Shown piece after piece: positions 1-7,690 of a stretch of DNA of 17,777 bases. The notes beneath the pieces were generated by a model. That model was given only the letters and a program-made list of their open reading frames with translations, searched no databases and was not told the origin of the DNA. Source of the DNA: Firmicutes bacterium CAG:582 (GTDB taxonomy: Bacteria > Bacillota_I > Bacilli_A > RF39 > UBA660); the NCBI GenBank assembly GCA_000435515.1, contig FR884156.1, positions 1-17,777 of the forward strand, written 5' to 3'. The position numbers were made by a program, and so were the translations under genes. Numbering within the stretch: position 1 is the first letter of the stretch; the number at the start of each line of letters is the position of its first letter.

Positions 1-74
1 GGAGCAAGTGAGGAGAATCGAACTCCCGTCTCAACCTTGGCAAGGTCGCATTCTAGCCGTTGAACCACACCTGC
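1..74 (-). tRNA. tRNA-Gly (anticodon GCC)
   Basis: Read on the minus strand from 74 to 1, the sequence folds as a complete cloverleaf. The seven-pair acceptor stem is GCAGGTG with CACTTGC (one G-U pair), the D stem is GTTC/GAAT, and the anticodon stem is CGACC/GGTTG. The loop TTGCCAA carries anticodon GCC, which reads GGC and GGU glycine codons. The T stem is GGGAG/CTCCT with loop TTCGATT. The discriminator is T and CC of the CCA end is encoded; the final A would lie just outside the window. A good promoter precedes it on the same strand. Confidence 0.97.
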
Positions 75-86
75 AAGTGCACTAAT

Positions 87-115
87 AATATATCAAAATT
101 CTTTTTTAATTGCAA
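87..115 (-). promoter_or_regulatory. promoter of the tRNA-Gly gene
   Basis: On the minus strand a -35 box TTGCAA (110-115) and a -10 box TATATT (87-92) are separated by exactly 17 bases. Transcription would start around position 80, leaving a leader of about six bases before the tRNA 5' end at 74. This is a typical arrangement for a tRNA promoter. Confidence 0.7.
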
Positions 116-140
116 GTAGTTGTATAAAAATTTTTTTATA

Positions 141-151
141 TATGCTATAAT
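141..151 (+). promoter_or_regulatory. extended -10 promoter of the LtaS-like gene
   Basis: TATGCTATAAT contains a consensus -10 box TATAAT (146-151) preceded by the TGN extension. No -35 box lies at the right spacing, which is normal for extended -10 promoters. The inferred start is near 158, just before the AGGAAGG ribosome binding site at 162-168. Confidence 0.6.
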
Positions 152-178
152 TTATTATATTAGGAAGGTAATAAATTT

Positions 179-2212
179 ATGACTAAGAAAAAAATAAATA
201 AAAAAAACTTAAAAAAGATGGTTATAAAGTTTAAAGATAATGCCATTAATTATGTTAAATATAATAGATTATTTTTATCATACATAGTTCTTTCTTTTAT
301 AAGCTGTTTTCTATTACGTGCTTTAACTATAGGAAATCCATGGGATATTAAAGCTAATCTTTTTGATATAACTGTTATTATGTTATTAGGTTCACTAGCA
401 TATTTTATCAAACCTAAAAAACAATACAGGTTATATATGTCATTTATGATTTTTTACACAATCTTAAATATTGTAAACTCAGTTTATTATGCCTTCTTTA
501 ATAGCTTTGCATCATTCGCACTTTTAGCATCAATGGGGCAAACTGCTGAAGTAACTGATGCTGTATTTGAAAAATTAAAATTAATTAACTTTATATATCT
601 TTTAATGCCAATTATATTTGCATTTATAAATAGGTATTTAAAAAAGAAAAAATATTTTGAAGAGGTTGAAAAAGTAGAAGTAGGATCTAAACTATTTGTA
701 GGTGTTGCAATTGTTGCAGGTATTCTTTTATTTTTAAATATCTCAACATTGTCAGGAAAAGATATATCGCGTTTTTCAAAACAATGGAATAGAGAATATG
801 TTGTTTCCCGTTTTGGTATAATTGTTTATCAAGGAAATGATTTAGTACAAACCGTAAAAAGTAAAGTATCCAGCCTTTTTGGATATGAAGAAGCAGCTAA
901 AAACTTTAATGAATATTATAAAGACAACACTCGACCAAAAAGTAAAAATGCCTATACCAATAAATACAAAGACTATAATGTAATTGTAATGCATATGGAG
1001 AGCATTATGAACTTCTTGATTAATTTAAAAATCAATGGAGTAGAAGTAACACCGAATTTAAACAAACTTGTTAATGAATCAATGTATTTTGATAAATTTT
1101 ATCCTCAAGTAAGTGTAGGAACGTCTTCTGATACCGAGTTTACTTTTAATACAAGTTTAATGCCTGTTCAAAGTGGAACAGTATTTGTATCTTATTATAA
1201 TCGTAACTACGTAACTTTAGAAAAATTATTATCTGAAAAAAAATATTACACATTCAGTATGCATGGAAACAAAGCAAGCATGTGGAATAGAAGCAAAATG
1301 CATGTATCCTTAGGTTATGATGATTTCTATTCTGAAGAATACTATAATGTTGATGAAACAGTTGGATTAGGTTTATCCGATAAATCATTCTTCACTCAAA
1401 GTGAAGCGTTAATCAAACAAATCAGTGATATGGTAAGTGATAGCTCTGACTATAACAATTGGATGGGAACGATGATAACTCTATCAAATCATACACCTTT
1501 TGATGACGAATCTTTAAAGAATAGTTTTGATGTAACATATCACACTGGAAAATATGATGAAAATGGTAATGAAATAATTTATAACTATTTAGAAGGAACA
1601 ACTTTTGGTAATTATATTAAATCTGCTCATTATGCCGATAAATGTTTAGGAGAATTTATTAACTACGTAAAAAAACATGATGAATATAATAAAACTTTAT
1701 TTGTTTTCTATGGTGATCATGCTGCACAATTGTCAAAAAAACAATTTGCTAACTTTATAAATTATGATTTTGCAACAGGTGAACAAAAAGATGAAAGTGA
1801 TCCAACTTATGTTGATTATGATTATTATGAAAATGAATTATTTAAAAATACACCATTAATATTTTGGACAAAAGACAACTCTATAAAAGGTAAAGTAAGC
1901 TATCCAATGGGAATGATAGATGTTCTTCCAACAATTGGAAATATGTTAGGAATATACAACAAATATGCTTTAGGACATGATATTTTTGAGATAAAAGATA
2001 AAAATACAGTAGTGTTCCCAAACGGAAATTTCTTAACTAGCAAAGTATATTATTATAATTCTAAAAATGAAATGAAAGTATTTGGAACTGATACCTTAGA
2101 TGTCAATTATATTGAGGATCATAAAAAATACACCGAAAAAATATTAGAGATTTCCAATGATATAATAGTTTATAATTTAATAGAAAAAGAAGGGAAAGAA
2201 AAAAGCGAATGA
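179..2212 (+). CDS. LtaS-type membrane sulfatase (polyglycerol-phosphate / lipoteichoic acid synthase family)
   Basis: Enzymes of this family transfer glycerol-phosphate from phosphatidylglycerol to build lipoteichoic acid, or act as related phosphoglycerol transferases, outside the membrane. The 677-residue protein has the expected build: about five membrane helices in residues 30-190, then a large extracellular sulfatase-fold domain. Family landmarks are visible: metal-ligand E274 in MHMES, catalytic Thr T315 in VGTSSDTEF, W369-N370-R371 after MHGNK, SNHTPF at 436-441, and the metal pair D513-H514 in FYGDHAA. Length is close to S. aureus LtaS (about 646). The start has AGGAAGG ten bases upstream. 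The stop overlaps the next gene as ATGA, so the two are probably cotranscribed. LtaS and its paralogues (primase, YfnI/YqgS types) cannot be told apart by eye, so the exact product is uncertain. Confidence 0.9.
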   Translation: MTKKKINKKNLKKMVIKFKDNAINYVKYNRLFLSYIVLSFISCFLLRALTIGNPWDIKANLFDITVIMLLGSLAYFIKPKKQYRLYMSFMIFYTILNIVNSVYYAFFNSFASFALLASMGQTAEVTDAVFEKLKLINFIYLLMPIIFAFINRYLKKKKYFEEVEKVEVGSKLFVGVAIVAGILLFLNISTLSGKDISRFSKQWNREYVVSRFGIIVYQGNDLVQTVKSKVSSLFGYEEAAKNFNEYYKDNTRPKSKNAYTNKYKDYNVIVMHMESIMNFLINLKINGVEVTPNLNKLVNESMYFDKFYPQVSVGTSSDTEFTFNTSLMPVQSGTVFVSYYNRNYVTLEKLLSEKKYYTFSMHGNKASMWNRSKMHVSLGYDDFYSEEYYNVDETVGLGLSDKSFFTQSEALIKQISDMVSDSSDYNNWMGTMITLSNHTPFDDESLKNSFDVTYHTGKYDENGNEIIYNYLEGTTFGNYIKSAHYADKCLGEFINYVKKHDEYNKTLFVFYGDHAAQLSKKQFANFINYDFATGEQKDESDPTYVDYDYYENELFKNTPLIFWTKDNSIKGKVSYPMGMIDVLPTIGNMLGIYNKYALGHDIFEIKDKNTVVFPNGNFLTSKVYYYNSKNEMKVFGTDTLDVNYIEDHKKYTEKILEISNDIIVYNLIEKEGKEKSE

Positions 2213-2841
2213 AAAAGAAAAGTTTATTGATTGGATTAAGTTTAGTTATTTTAGTTTCCTTACTTGGAGTTCTTTCATATTTCGTGTTTTTTCATAAAGA
2301 AGCAAGTAAAGACAATAATAAAAAAGATGAAACAACAGTCGTTGATATTAGCGGATATGGAATTACTTTAAATGATACAGATACAGAAGTTTATAAAACT
2401 GAATTTAACAACCTAAAAGCAAACTTAGAAAGTGGAAATATTGATTACAATGAATATGCCAAAAGCATTGCAAAATTATATATAATTGATTTATACACGA
2501 TAGAAAATAAAAAAAATAAATATGATGTTGGTGGTTTAGAATTTATATATGAATCTGCTAAAGAAAACTATATAACTAATGTTACAGATACGTTATATAA
2601 ATATGTAGAAGATAATACTAATCAAAAAAGAAATCAACAATTACCAGTGGTTGAAAGAATAAATGTTGAAAACATAGAAGAAACAAACTATACAATAAAA
2701 GCTACTAACACTAGTTATAAAGCATATAAAATAAAACTATCTTGGGAATACTTAACAGATTTAGGATATGATAAATCTGCTGAAGTAATTGTTATAAATG
2801 ATAACAATAAGTTATATGTAGTAGAAGAGAATATAAAATAA
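2209..2841 (+). CDS. membrane-anchored extracytoplasmic protein of unknown function
   Basis: I do not recognise a named family. The 210-residue protein has a short Lys-rich N-terminus, one hydrophobic segment (about residues 5-28) and then a hydrophilic Lys/Asp/Asn-rich region. This predicts a single N-terminal anchor with the rest outside the cell. No lipobox Cys is present at the end of the hydrophobic stretch, so it is not an obvious lipoprotein. A Tyr-rich helical part (about 77-135) is followed by a beta-rich end (about 145-205). It starts at an ATG overlapping the LtaS-like stop by four bases (ATGA), implying translational coupling and possibly a role with that enzyme in the envelope; this link is inference. 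A terminator hairpin overlaps its stop codon. Confidence 0.8.
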   Translation: MKKKSLLIGLSLVILVSLLGVLSYFVFFHKEASKDNNKKDETTVVDISGYGITLNDTDTEVYKTEFNNLKANLESGNIDYNEYAKSIAKLYIIDLYTIENKKNKYDVGGLEFIYESAKENYITNVTDTLYKYVEDNTNQKRNQQLPVVERINVENIEETNYTIKATNTSYKAYKIKLSWEYLTDLGYDKSAEVIVINDNNKLYVVEENIK

Positions 2842-2859
2842 TATATTTTCTTTTTTTTT
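2827..2859 (+). terminator. rho-independent terminator after the LtaS-like unit
   Basis: GAGAATATA (2827-2835) pairs with TATATTTTC (2842-2850) over nine pairs with one G-U, around a six-base loop, followed by nine T's (2851-2859). The stop codon of the preceding gene lies in the loop. The stem is AT-rich but the T-run is strong. Confidence 0.7.
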
Positions 2860-2869
2860 GATTATTTGA

Positions 2870-2882
2870 TACAATGATGGTG
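2870..2882 (+). promoter_or_regulatory. possible -10 box and very short leader of the CmpB-type gene
   Basis: TACAAT at 2870-2875 is a good -10 box but has no clear -35 partner upstream, only the T-run of the preceding terminator. If used, the transcript would begin near 2882, only a few bases before the candidate start codons at 2885 and 2891. Confidence 0.4.
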
Positions 2883-2890
2883 TGATGTAT

Positions 2891-4159
2891 ATGAAATTAG
2901 AATTTTTATTATGGATTTTATTTGTTTTTCTAATATATTCATTTATTGGATGGCTTGTAGAAGTATTATTTATTTTAATAAAGGAAAAAAGATTTGTTAA
3001 TAGAGGAATAACTAATGGACCAATGTGTACTCTATATGGTTTTATTGTTGTTATTCTTATGCTGACTTTAAAAGATGTTGAAAATACCTTTATTGTATTT
3101 GGAGCATCAATGATTTATAGTACAGTAATTCAATATTTAACAGGCAAGATTTTAGCTTTTTTAAATAAGAAGGTTTGGTGGGATTATTCCAATAAAAAAT
3201 ATAATTTAGAAGGTTATATTTGTTTAAACTATTCATTGCTTTGGGGATTTTTTGGTACTGTTATAGTAAAATTAATAAATCCATTGTTATTTGGTCTATT
3301 CAATAGTTTCAATATTTATATAGCTGGAATAGTTGAACTTACCTTATTTGGTTTATTATTAGTAGACTTATTTACGTCATTTGTAACTTTAAAAAAGATA
3401 AAATTACATAAAATTAAAGAACATGATGATAACTTCAGCAACTGGTTATTTTCATCTATCAAAAAACGTATGGAAAATGCTTATCCCACTTTAAAACGTA
3501 AGAGTATTAAAGAAATGATTTTATCAGAAGGAATGACTATTTATCATATATTTTATTTATTTATTATATGTGCGTTTATCGGAGCTGTAGTGGAGATATT
3601 TTTTTGTAGATTCACGATGCATAGATGGATGAGTAGATCATCGATAATATTTGGACAATTTTCATTTGTTTGGGGATTTGCCATCGTATTGATAACGATT
3701 CTATTCTCAAGATATAAGAATAAAAGCACTTTTTCATTGTTTATACTAGGAACCATTTTAGGTGGGGCTTATGAATACTTCTGCAGTGTTTTCACAGAAG
3801 TTGTATATGGAACTGTTTTTTGGGATTATTCAAAGATACCATTTAACTTAAATGGAAGAATCAATTTATTATTTTGCTTTTTCTGGGGATTTGCAACTAT
3901 TTTAGTAGTAAGATATGTAATACCATTTTTAATGGATCTAATAAATAGAATACCTAAAAAACTATTTAAACCTTTAGCAATTGGTATAGCCATATTTTTG
4001 CTACTTGATTTAGGAGTATCGGAAATTGCAATGAGAAGATATAAACATCGTTTAGAAGGATATCCAGCAAGAAATGTAGTTGATAAATTATGTGATGAAT
4101 ATGCTACAAACGATTTTATGGAAAAACGTTATTCAAATATGAAATGGGTTAATAAATAG
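2891..4159 (+). CDS. membrane protein with two tandem CmpB-type domains (putative ABC-transporter type IV family)
   Basis: The pattern matches the family annotated as putative ABC-transporter type IV (ABC_trans_CmpB), whose biochemical role is not established. Numbering from a GTG at 2882, the first unit spans about 10-135 (YSFIGWLVEV, RGITNGPMCTLYG, VWWDYSNKKYNLEGYICL) and the second about 220-350 (CAFIGAVVEI, SSIIFGQFSFVWG, VFWDYSKIPFNLNGRINL). The shared W/F-W-D-Y-S...F/Y-N-L-x-G signature shows an internal duplication. About eight to ten membrane helices are likely, with a charged linker at about 170-215 and a last helix near 363-378 before a basic tail. Start choice is uncertain: GTG 2882, ATG 2885 and ATG 2891 are in frame. 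I favour 2891 because GGTG (2879-2882) lies eight bases before it. The gene seems to be monocistronic, since the next promoter follows its stop. Confidence 0.8.
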   Translation: MKLEFLLWILFVFLIYSFIGWLVEVLFILIKEKRFVNRGITNGPMCTLYGFIVVILMLTLKDVENTFIVFGASMIYSTVIQYLTGKILAFLNKKVWWDYSNKKYNLEGYICLNYSLLWGFFGTVIVKLINPLLFGLFNSFNIYIAGIVELTLFGLLLVDLFTSFVTLKKIKLHKIKEHDDNFSNWLFSSIKKRMENAYPTLKRKSIKEMILSEGMTIYHIFYLFIICAFIGAVVEIFFCRFTMHRWMSRSSIIFGQFSFVWGFAIVLITILFSRYKNKSTFSLFILGTILGGAYEYFCSVFTEVVYGTVFWDYSKIPFNLNGRINLLFCFFWGFATILVVRYVIPFLMDLINRIPKKLFKPLAIGIAIFLLLDLGVSEIAMRRYKHRLEGYPARNVVDKLCDEYATNDFMEKRYSNMKWVNK

Positions 4160-4162
4160 TTC

Positions 4163-4191
4163 TTGAAAATGAAAGTATATTGATATATAAT
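4163..4191 (+). promoter_or_regulatory. promoter of the T-box / HD / valS operon
   Basis: TTGAAA (4163-4168) and TATAAT (4186-4191) are separated by 17 bases, close to the sigma-A consensus. Transcription should start near 4198, at the 5' edge of the T-box leader. Confidence 0.85.
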
Positions 4192-4197
4192 GTATTC

Positions 4198-4414
4198 AAT
4201 GACGAAGAACAAGAGGAGTAAATACATAATCTTTTAAGAGAGTTAGTGGAAGGTGCAAACTAATAGGTAAGTGTATTGAAGGTAGCTTGGGAGTTAAGTA
4301 ATTGAAAGCAAGTAGGTTATTTCGTAAAATATGCGTTAAATATTTGAGGTAATTAATTTTACAAATTAAGGTGGTACCACGTTAACACGTCCTTATTAGG
4401 ATGTGTTTTTTTTA
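4198..4414 (+). ncRNA. T-box riboswitch leader, specifier GUA (valine)
   Basis: This leader senses uncharged tRNA and lets transcription continue into the operon. The T-box motif AAGGTGGTACCACG is at 4368-4381; its UGGU (4372-4375) can pair with an ACCA tRNA end. Stem I can be traced. AGTA (4217-4220) lies below helix AATACAT/GTGTATT (4221-4227 with 4271-4277), then AGAGAG (4237-4242), then apical stem TTAGT/ACTAA (4243-4247 with 4259-4263) enclosing GGTG. Below the helix on the 3' side, GAA-G is followed by GTA at 4282-4284, in the specifier position; GUA codes for valine, matching valS downstream. AAGG of the T-box can pair with CCTT (4391-4394), which is also the 5' arm of the terminator, giving the usual switch. 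Confidence 0.93.
4384..4414 (+). terminator. T-box intrinsic terminator (conditional)
   Basis: AACACGTCCT (4384-4393) pairs with AGGATGTGTT (4398-4407), ten pairs including one G-U, loop TATT, followed by a run of T's to 4413. It is mutually exclusive with the antiterminator because the CCTT of its 5' arm can instead pair with AAGG of the T-box. Confidence 0.93.
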
Positions 4415-4429
4415 TTTTGGAGGAGTTAT

Positions 4430-5152
4430 ATGGAAGAAGAAATTAAGATTTTTGATGAATATGTTGGTAACTTTGATTTAAAAGATGAAGGAATACTTCG
4501 TAAAAAAGAACATAGTTATCGAGTTATGAACTTCGCAAAAAGTATAGCCGAGTCCCTAAAGTTGAATGAAGCTGATATATATATTGCAACACTTGCAGGT
4601 CTTGTCCATGATATTGGAAGATTTAATCAATTGAAGTTTTATGGAACATTTAAAGACTCTGAATCCATTGATCATGGAGATGAAGGGTATCGAGTCTTGT
4701 GCGACTTTATTGATAAGTTTACTGAAGATAAAAAGACACAAAATATAGTTCTATCAGCAACTAAATATCATAATAAATGTAAAATTGGTGATGTGGATGA
4801 GCAAACAAAAATATTTTGTAAAATAGTAAGAGATGCTGATAAATTGGATATTATAGAAACTCAGATCAATGAAGTAAATTCTGAAAATATAGTTATAAAA
4901 GATGAGTTACTAAAAAGTATTTATAAAAAAGAGATATGTAAAAACGATTATTGTGAAACTGAAGAAGATGCAGTTCTTCGTATGATTAGTTGGATATTTG
5001 ATTTGAATTTTGCATATTCATATAAATATTTAAAGGATAATAAAATAATTGAAAGAAAGTTTAATGTGTTAAAAAGAACTCAGGACAAGCAAAAGTTAGC
5101 TGAGCTTGAAGAGTTTGTATATAGAGAAATAAAGGAGATGAATTTATGTTAG
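4430..5152 (+). CDS. HD-domain phosphohydrolase, first gene of the valS operon
   Basis: HD-domain proteins are metal-dependent phosphohydrolases, often acting on nucleotides; the substrate here is unknown. In the 240-residue protein the metal-binding pattern is clear: H28 (KKEHSYRV), H60-D61 (GLVHDIGR), H82 (SIDHGDEG), H114 (ATKYHNK) and D135/D137 (VRDADKLDII). No membrane segment or second known domain is seen; a helical C-terminus follows (about 180-238). The true start is ATG 4430, with GGAGGAG at 4419-4425. An in-frame GTG at 4403 lies inside the terminator hairpin and is not credible. The stop overlaps the valS start by seven bases, so both are under the tRNA-Val T-box. This suggests, without proving, a job tied to valine starvation or general stress, for instance alarmone or nucleotide turnover. 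Confidence 0.9.
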   Translation: MEEEIKIFDEYVGNFDLKDEGILRKKEHSYRVMNFAKSIAESLKLNEADIYIATLAGLVHDIGRFNQLKFYGTFKDSESIDHGDEGYRVLCDFIDKFTEDKKTQNIVLSATKYHNKCKIGDVDEQTKIFCKIVRDADKLDIIETQINEVNSENIVIKDELLKSIYKKEICKNDYCETEEDAVLRMISWIFDLNFAYSYKYLKDNKIIERKFNVLKRTQDKQKLAELEEFVYREIKEMNLC

Positions 5153-7662
5153 ATACAAAATATGATCACTTAAGTGTTGAAAAAGAAAAATATAATAATT
5201 GGAAAGAAAAAGGATACTTCAAATGTGGAAAAGGTAAAACTCCATATTGTATAGTTATTCCTCCTCCAAATGTTACAGGTATATTACATATTGGACATGC
5301 TTATGATACGGCTATTCAAGATGTAATTATTCGTTTTAAAAGAATGCAAGGATATGATACTTTATGGCTTCCAGGAATGGATCATGCTGCTATTGCAACT
5401 GAAGCTAAAGTTGTTAAAAGATTAAAAGAAAATGGCATTAATAAATACGAATATGGAAGAGAAAACTTCTTAAATGCATGTTGGGATTGGACTCATGAAT
5501 ATGGTGGAAATATTAGAAATCAATGGGGTAAACTTGGTTTATCAGTTGATTACACAAAAGAAAGATTTACTCTTGATGAAGGGCTTAATAAAGCGGTAAC
5601 TAAAGTTTTTGTTGATTACTATAATAAGGGGCTTATTTATCGTGGTGAAAAAATAATCAACTGGGATCCAGCTGCTAAAACGGCTTTATCAAATGAAGAA
5701 GTTATTTATAAGGATGTTGAAGGAGCATTTTATCATTTAAAATATATTATTGAAGGATCTAATGATTATTTAGATGTTGCAACAACTCGACCTGAAACTT
5801 TATTTGGTGATACTGCAGTAGCTGTAAATCCGAGTGATGAAAGATATAAAGATTTAATTGGTAAAAAAGTAATTCTTCCAATTGTTAATAAATTAATTCC
5901 AATAATCGGTGATGAACATGCTGATCCTGAATTTGGAACAGGATGTGTTAAAATTACGCCTGCTCACGATCCAAATGACTTTGAAGTAGGAAATCGTCAT
6001 AACTTAGAGAGAATTGTTGTTATGAATGAAGATGCTACAATGAACGAAGATGCTGGTAAATATGTAGGTCAAACTCGTGAAGAATGTCGTGAAAACTTAC
6101 TAAAAGATTTAAAAGAAATGGGTCTTCTTTTAAGCATTGAACCAATGATACACTCTGTAGGTCATTCTGAACGTACTGGAGTTATGGTTGAACCATACCT
6201 TTCAAAACAATGGTTTGTTCGTATGCGTCCTTTAGCTGATCATGTTCTTGAAAATCAAAAAAATAAGGATACTAAAGTAAATTTTGTTCCTGAAAGATAT
6301 GAAAAAACAATGAATCACTGGATGGAAATAACTTATGACTGGTGTATATCTCGTCAACTTTGGTGGGGACATAGAATACCTGCTTGGTATAAAGGTGATG
6401 AAATATATGTAGGAGAAACTGCTCCAGTTGGTGAAGGTTGGGTACAAGATAATGATGTTCTTGATACTTGGTTCTCTAGTGCATTATGGCCATTTTCAAC
6501 ATTAGGTTGGCCAGAAAATACTGAAGATATGCAAAAGTATTTTCCAAATAACTGCTTAGTAACTGGATATGATATTATTCCATTTTGGGTAAATAGAATG
6601 ACTTTCCAATCTCTTGAATTAACTGGAAAACGTCCTTTTAAAGACTGTGTAATTCATGGCCTTATTCGTGATAAAGAAGGAAGAAAGATGTCTAAGTCTT
6701 TAGGTAATGGAATTGATCCAATGGATATGATTGAAAAATACGGAGCAGATGCTTTAAGATACTATTTAACAACTGACTGTGCTTTAGGAACAGATCTTCG
6801 TTTTGATGAAACAAAGATGTCAAGTACTTGGAACTATATCAATAAAATATGGAATGCATCACGTTTTGTTCTTATGAACATCGAATCATTAAAAAAATTA
6901 GATTTTTCAAACACAACTGATGAAGATAAATGGATACTAACAAAACTTGAAAACTTGATTAAATCAACAACTAAACATATGGAAAACTACGAATTTAATC
7001 TAGTAGGTGCTGAAACTTCTGACTTTATTTGGAATGATTTCTGTAGTAGTTATATTGAATTCTCTAAGTTTACAAGTGATAATGAATCAACAAAATCAAC
7101 ATTATGCTATGTATTAACAGCAATAATGAAACTATTACATCCATTTATGCCATTTGTAACCGAAGAAATTTATAGTATGTTGCCAATTAAGGATAGTGAT
7201 TCTATAATGATTAGCACCTATCCTGAATATGATAGCAATCTAGTATTTAATGAAGAAACTGCTAAAGTAGATGAAAAAGTATCATTCATAGCTGCTTTCC
7301 GTAACATTAAAGCTGAAAACGGAATAGGTAAAGATGCTTTAGTTAAAATTAACAATAAAGATAATATAATCTTAAAAATGTTAAAAATTGAGGATTCTTT
7401 AACAGAGGATGAACTTACTATTAATTCTTATAATGTTAAATCTGGTGAAATAGAAGCTACTATTTATTATGAAAAAATTGTAACTGAAGAAGAAAAAGCT
7501 TTAAAAGAAAAACAAATAGCTGATTTAAAAGCATCAATTGAAAGAAGAAAAACACTTTTAGCAAACGAAAACTATGTAAGTAAAGCACCGGCTGCTTTAG
7601 TTGAGAAAGAAAGACTTACTCTTGAATCAGAAATCGAAGCTTTAGAACTTTTGGAAAAATAA
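5146..7662 (+). CDS. valS: valyl-tRNA synthetase
   Basis: Class I aminoacyl-tRNA synthetase that charges tRNA-Val and edits mischarged Thr. The 838-residue protein shows PPPNVTGILHIGHA with the HIGH motif at 48-51, the WLPGMDHAAIATE block (74-86), the editing domain with TTRPETLFGDTAVAV (213-227), the WWGHRIPAWY and VLDTWFSSALWPFSTLGWP blocks (about 406-455), and GRKMSKSLGNG with KMSKS at 514-518. An anticodon-binding region follows, ending in the charged C-terminal coiled coil typical of ValS (about 765-838). Length is somewhat below the B. subtilis enzyme (about 880); the insert after AWYKGDEIYVG is short. AAAGGAG (5131-5137) lies eight bases upstream of the ATG. Expression is controlled by the upstream T-box with specifier GUA. 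Confidence 0.98.
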   Translation: MLDTKYDHLSVEKEKYNNWKEKGYFKCGKGKTPYCIVIPPPNVTGILHIGHAYDTAIQDVIIRFKRMQGYDTLWLPGMDHAAIATEAKVVKRLKENGINKYEYGRENFLNACWDWTHEYGGNIRNQWGKLGLSVDYTKERFTLDEGLNKAVTKVFVDYYNKGLIYRGEKIINWDPAAKTALSNEEVIYKDVEGAFYHLKYIIEGSNDYLDVATTRPETLFGDTAVAVNPSDERYKDLIGKKVILPIVNKLIPIIGDEHADPEFGTGCVKITPAHDPNDFEVGNRHNLERIVVMNEDATMNEDAGKYVGQTREECRENLLKDLKEMGLLLSIEPMIHSVGHSERTGVMVEPYLSKQWFVRMRPLADHVLENQKNKDTKVNFVPERYEKTMNHWMEITYDWCISRQLWWGHRIPAWYKGDEIYVGETAPVGEGWVQDNDVLDTWFSSALWPFSTLGWPENTEDMQKYFPNNCLVTGYDIIPFWVNRMTFQSLELTGKRPFKDCVIHGLIRDKEGRKMSKSLGNGIDPMDMIEKYGADALRYYLTTDCALGTDLRFDETKMSSTWNYINKIWNASRFVLMNIESLKKLDFSNTTDEDKWILTKLENLIKSTTKHMENYEFNLVGAETSDFIWNDFCSSYIEFSKFTSDNESTKSTLCYVLTAIMKLLHPFMPFVTEEIYSMLPIKDSDSIMISTYPEYDSNLVFNEETAKVDEKVSFIAAFRNIKAENGIGKDALVKINNKDNIILKMLKIEDSLTEDELTINSYNVKSGEIEATIYYEKIVTEEEKALKEKQIADLKASIERRKTLLANENYVSKAPAALVEKERLTLESEIEALELLEK

Positions 7663-7690
7663 AAATAAGTTGGAATCCCAACTTATTTTT
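7661..7690. terminator. bidirectional terminator between valS and the convergent gene
   Basis: AAAAATAAGTTGG (7661-7673) pairs perfectly with CCAACTTATTTTT (7678-7690) around loop AATC. The A-run and T-run flanks serve both strands. The valS stop (7660-7662) enters the left arm and the minus-strand gene's stop (7683-7685) lies in the right arm, so one hairpin ends both transcripts. Confidence 0.85.

Noticed and set aside
4403..4429. GTG start at 4403 extending the HD-domain protein by nine residues
   Set aside because: The codon lies in the 3' arm of the T-box terminator and its T-run; GGAGGAG at 4419-4425 clearly serves ATG 4430.
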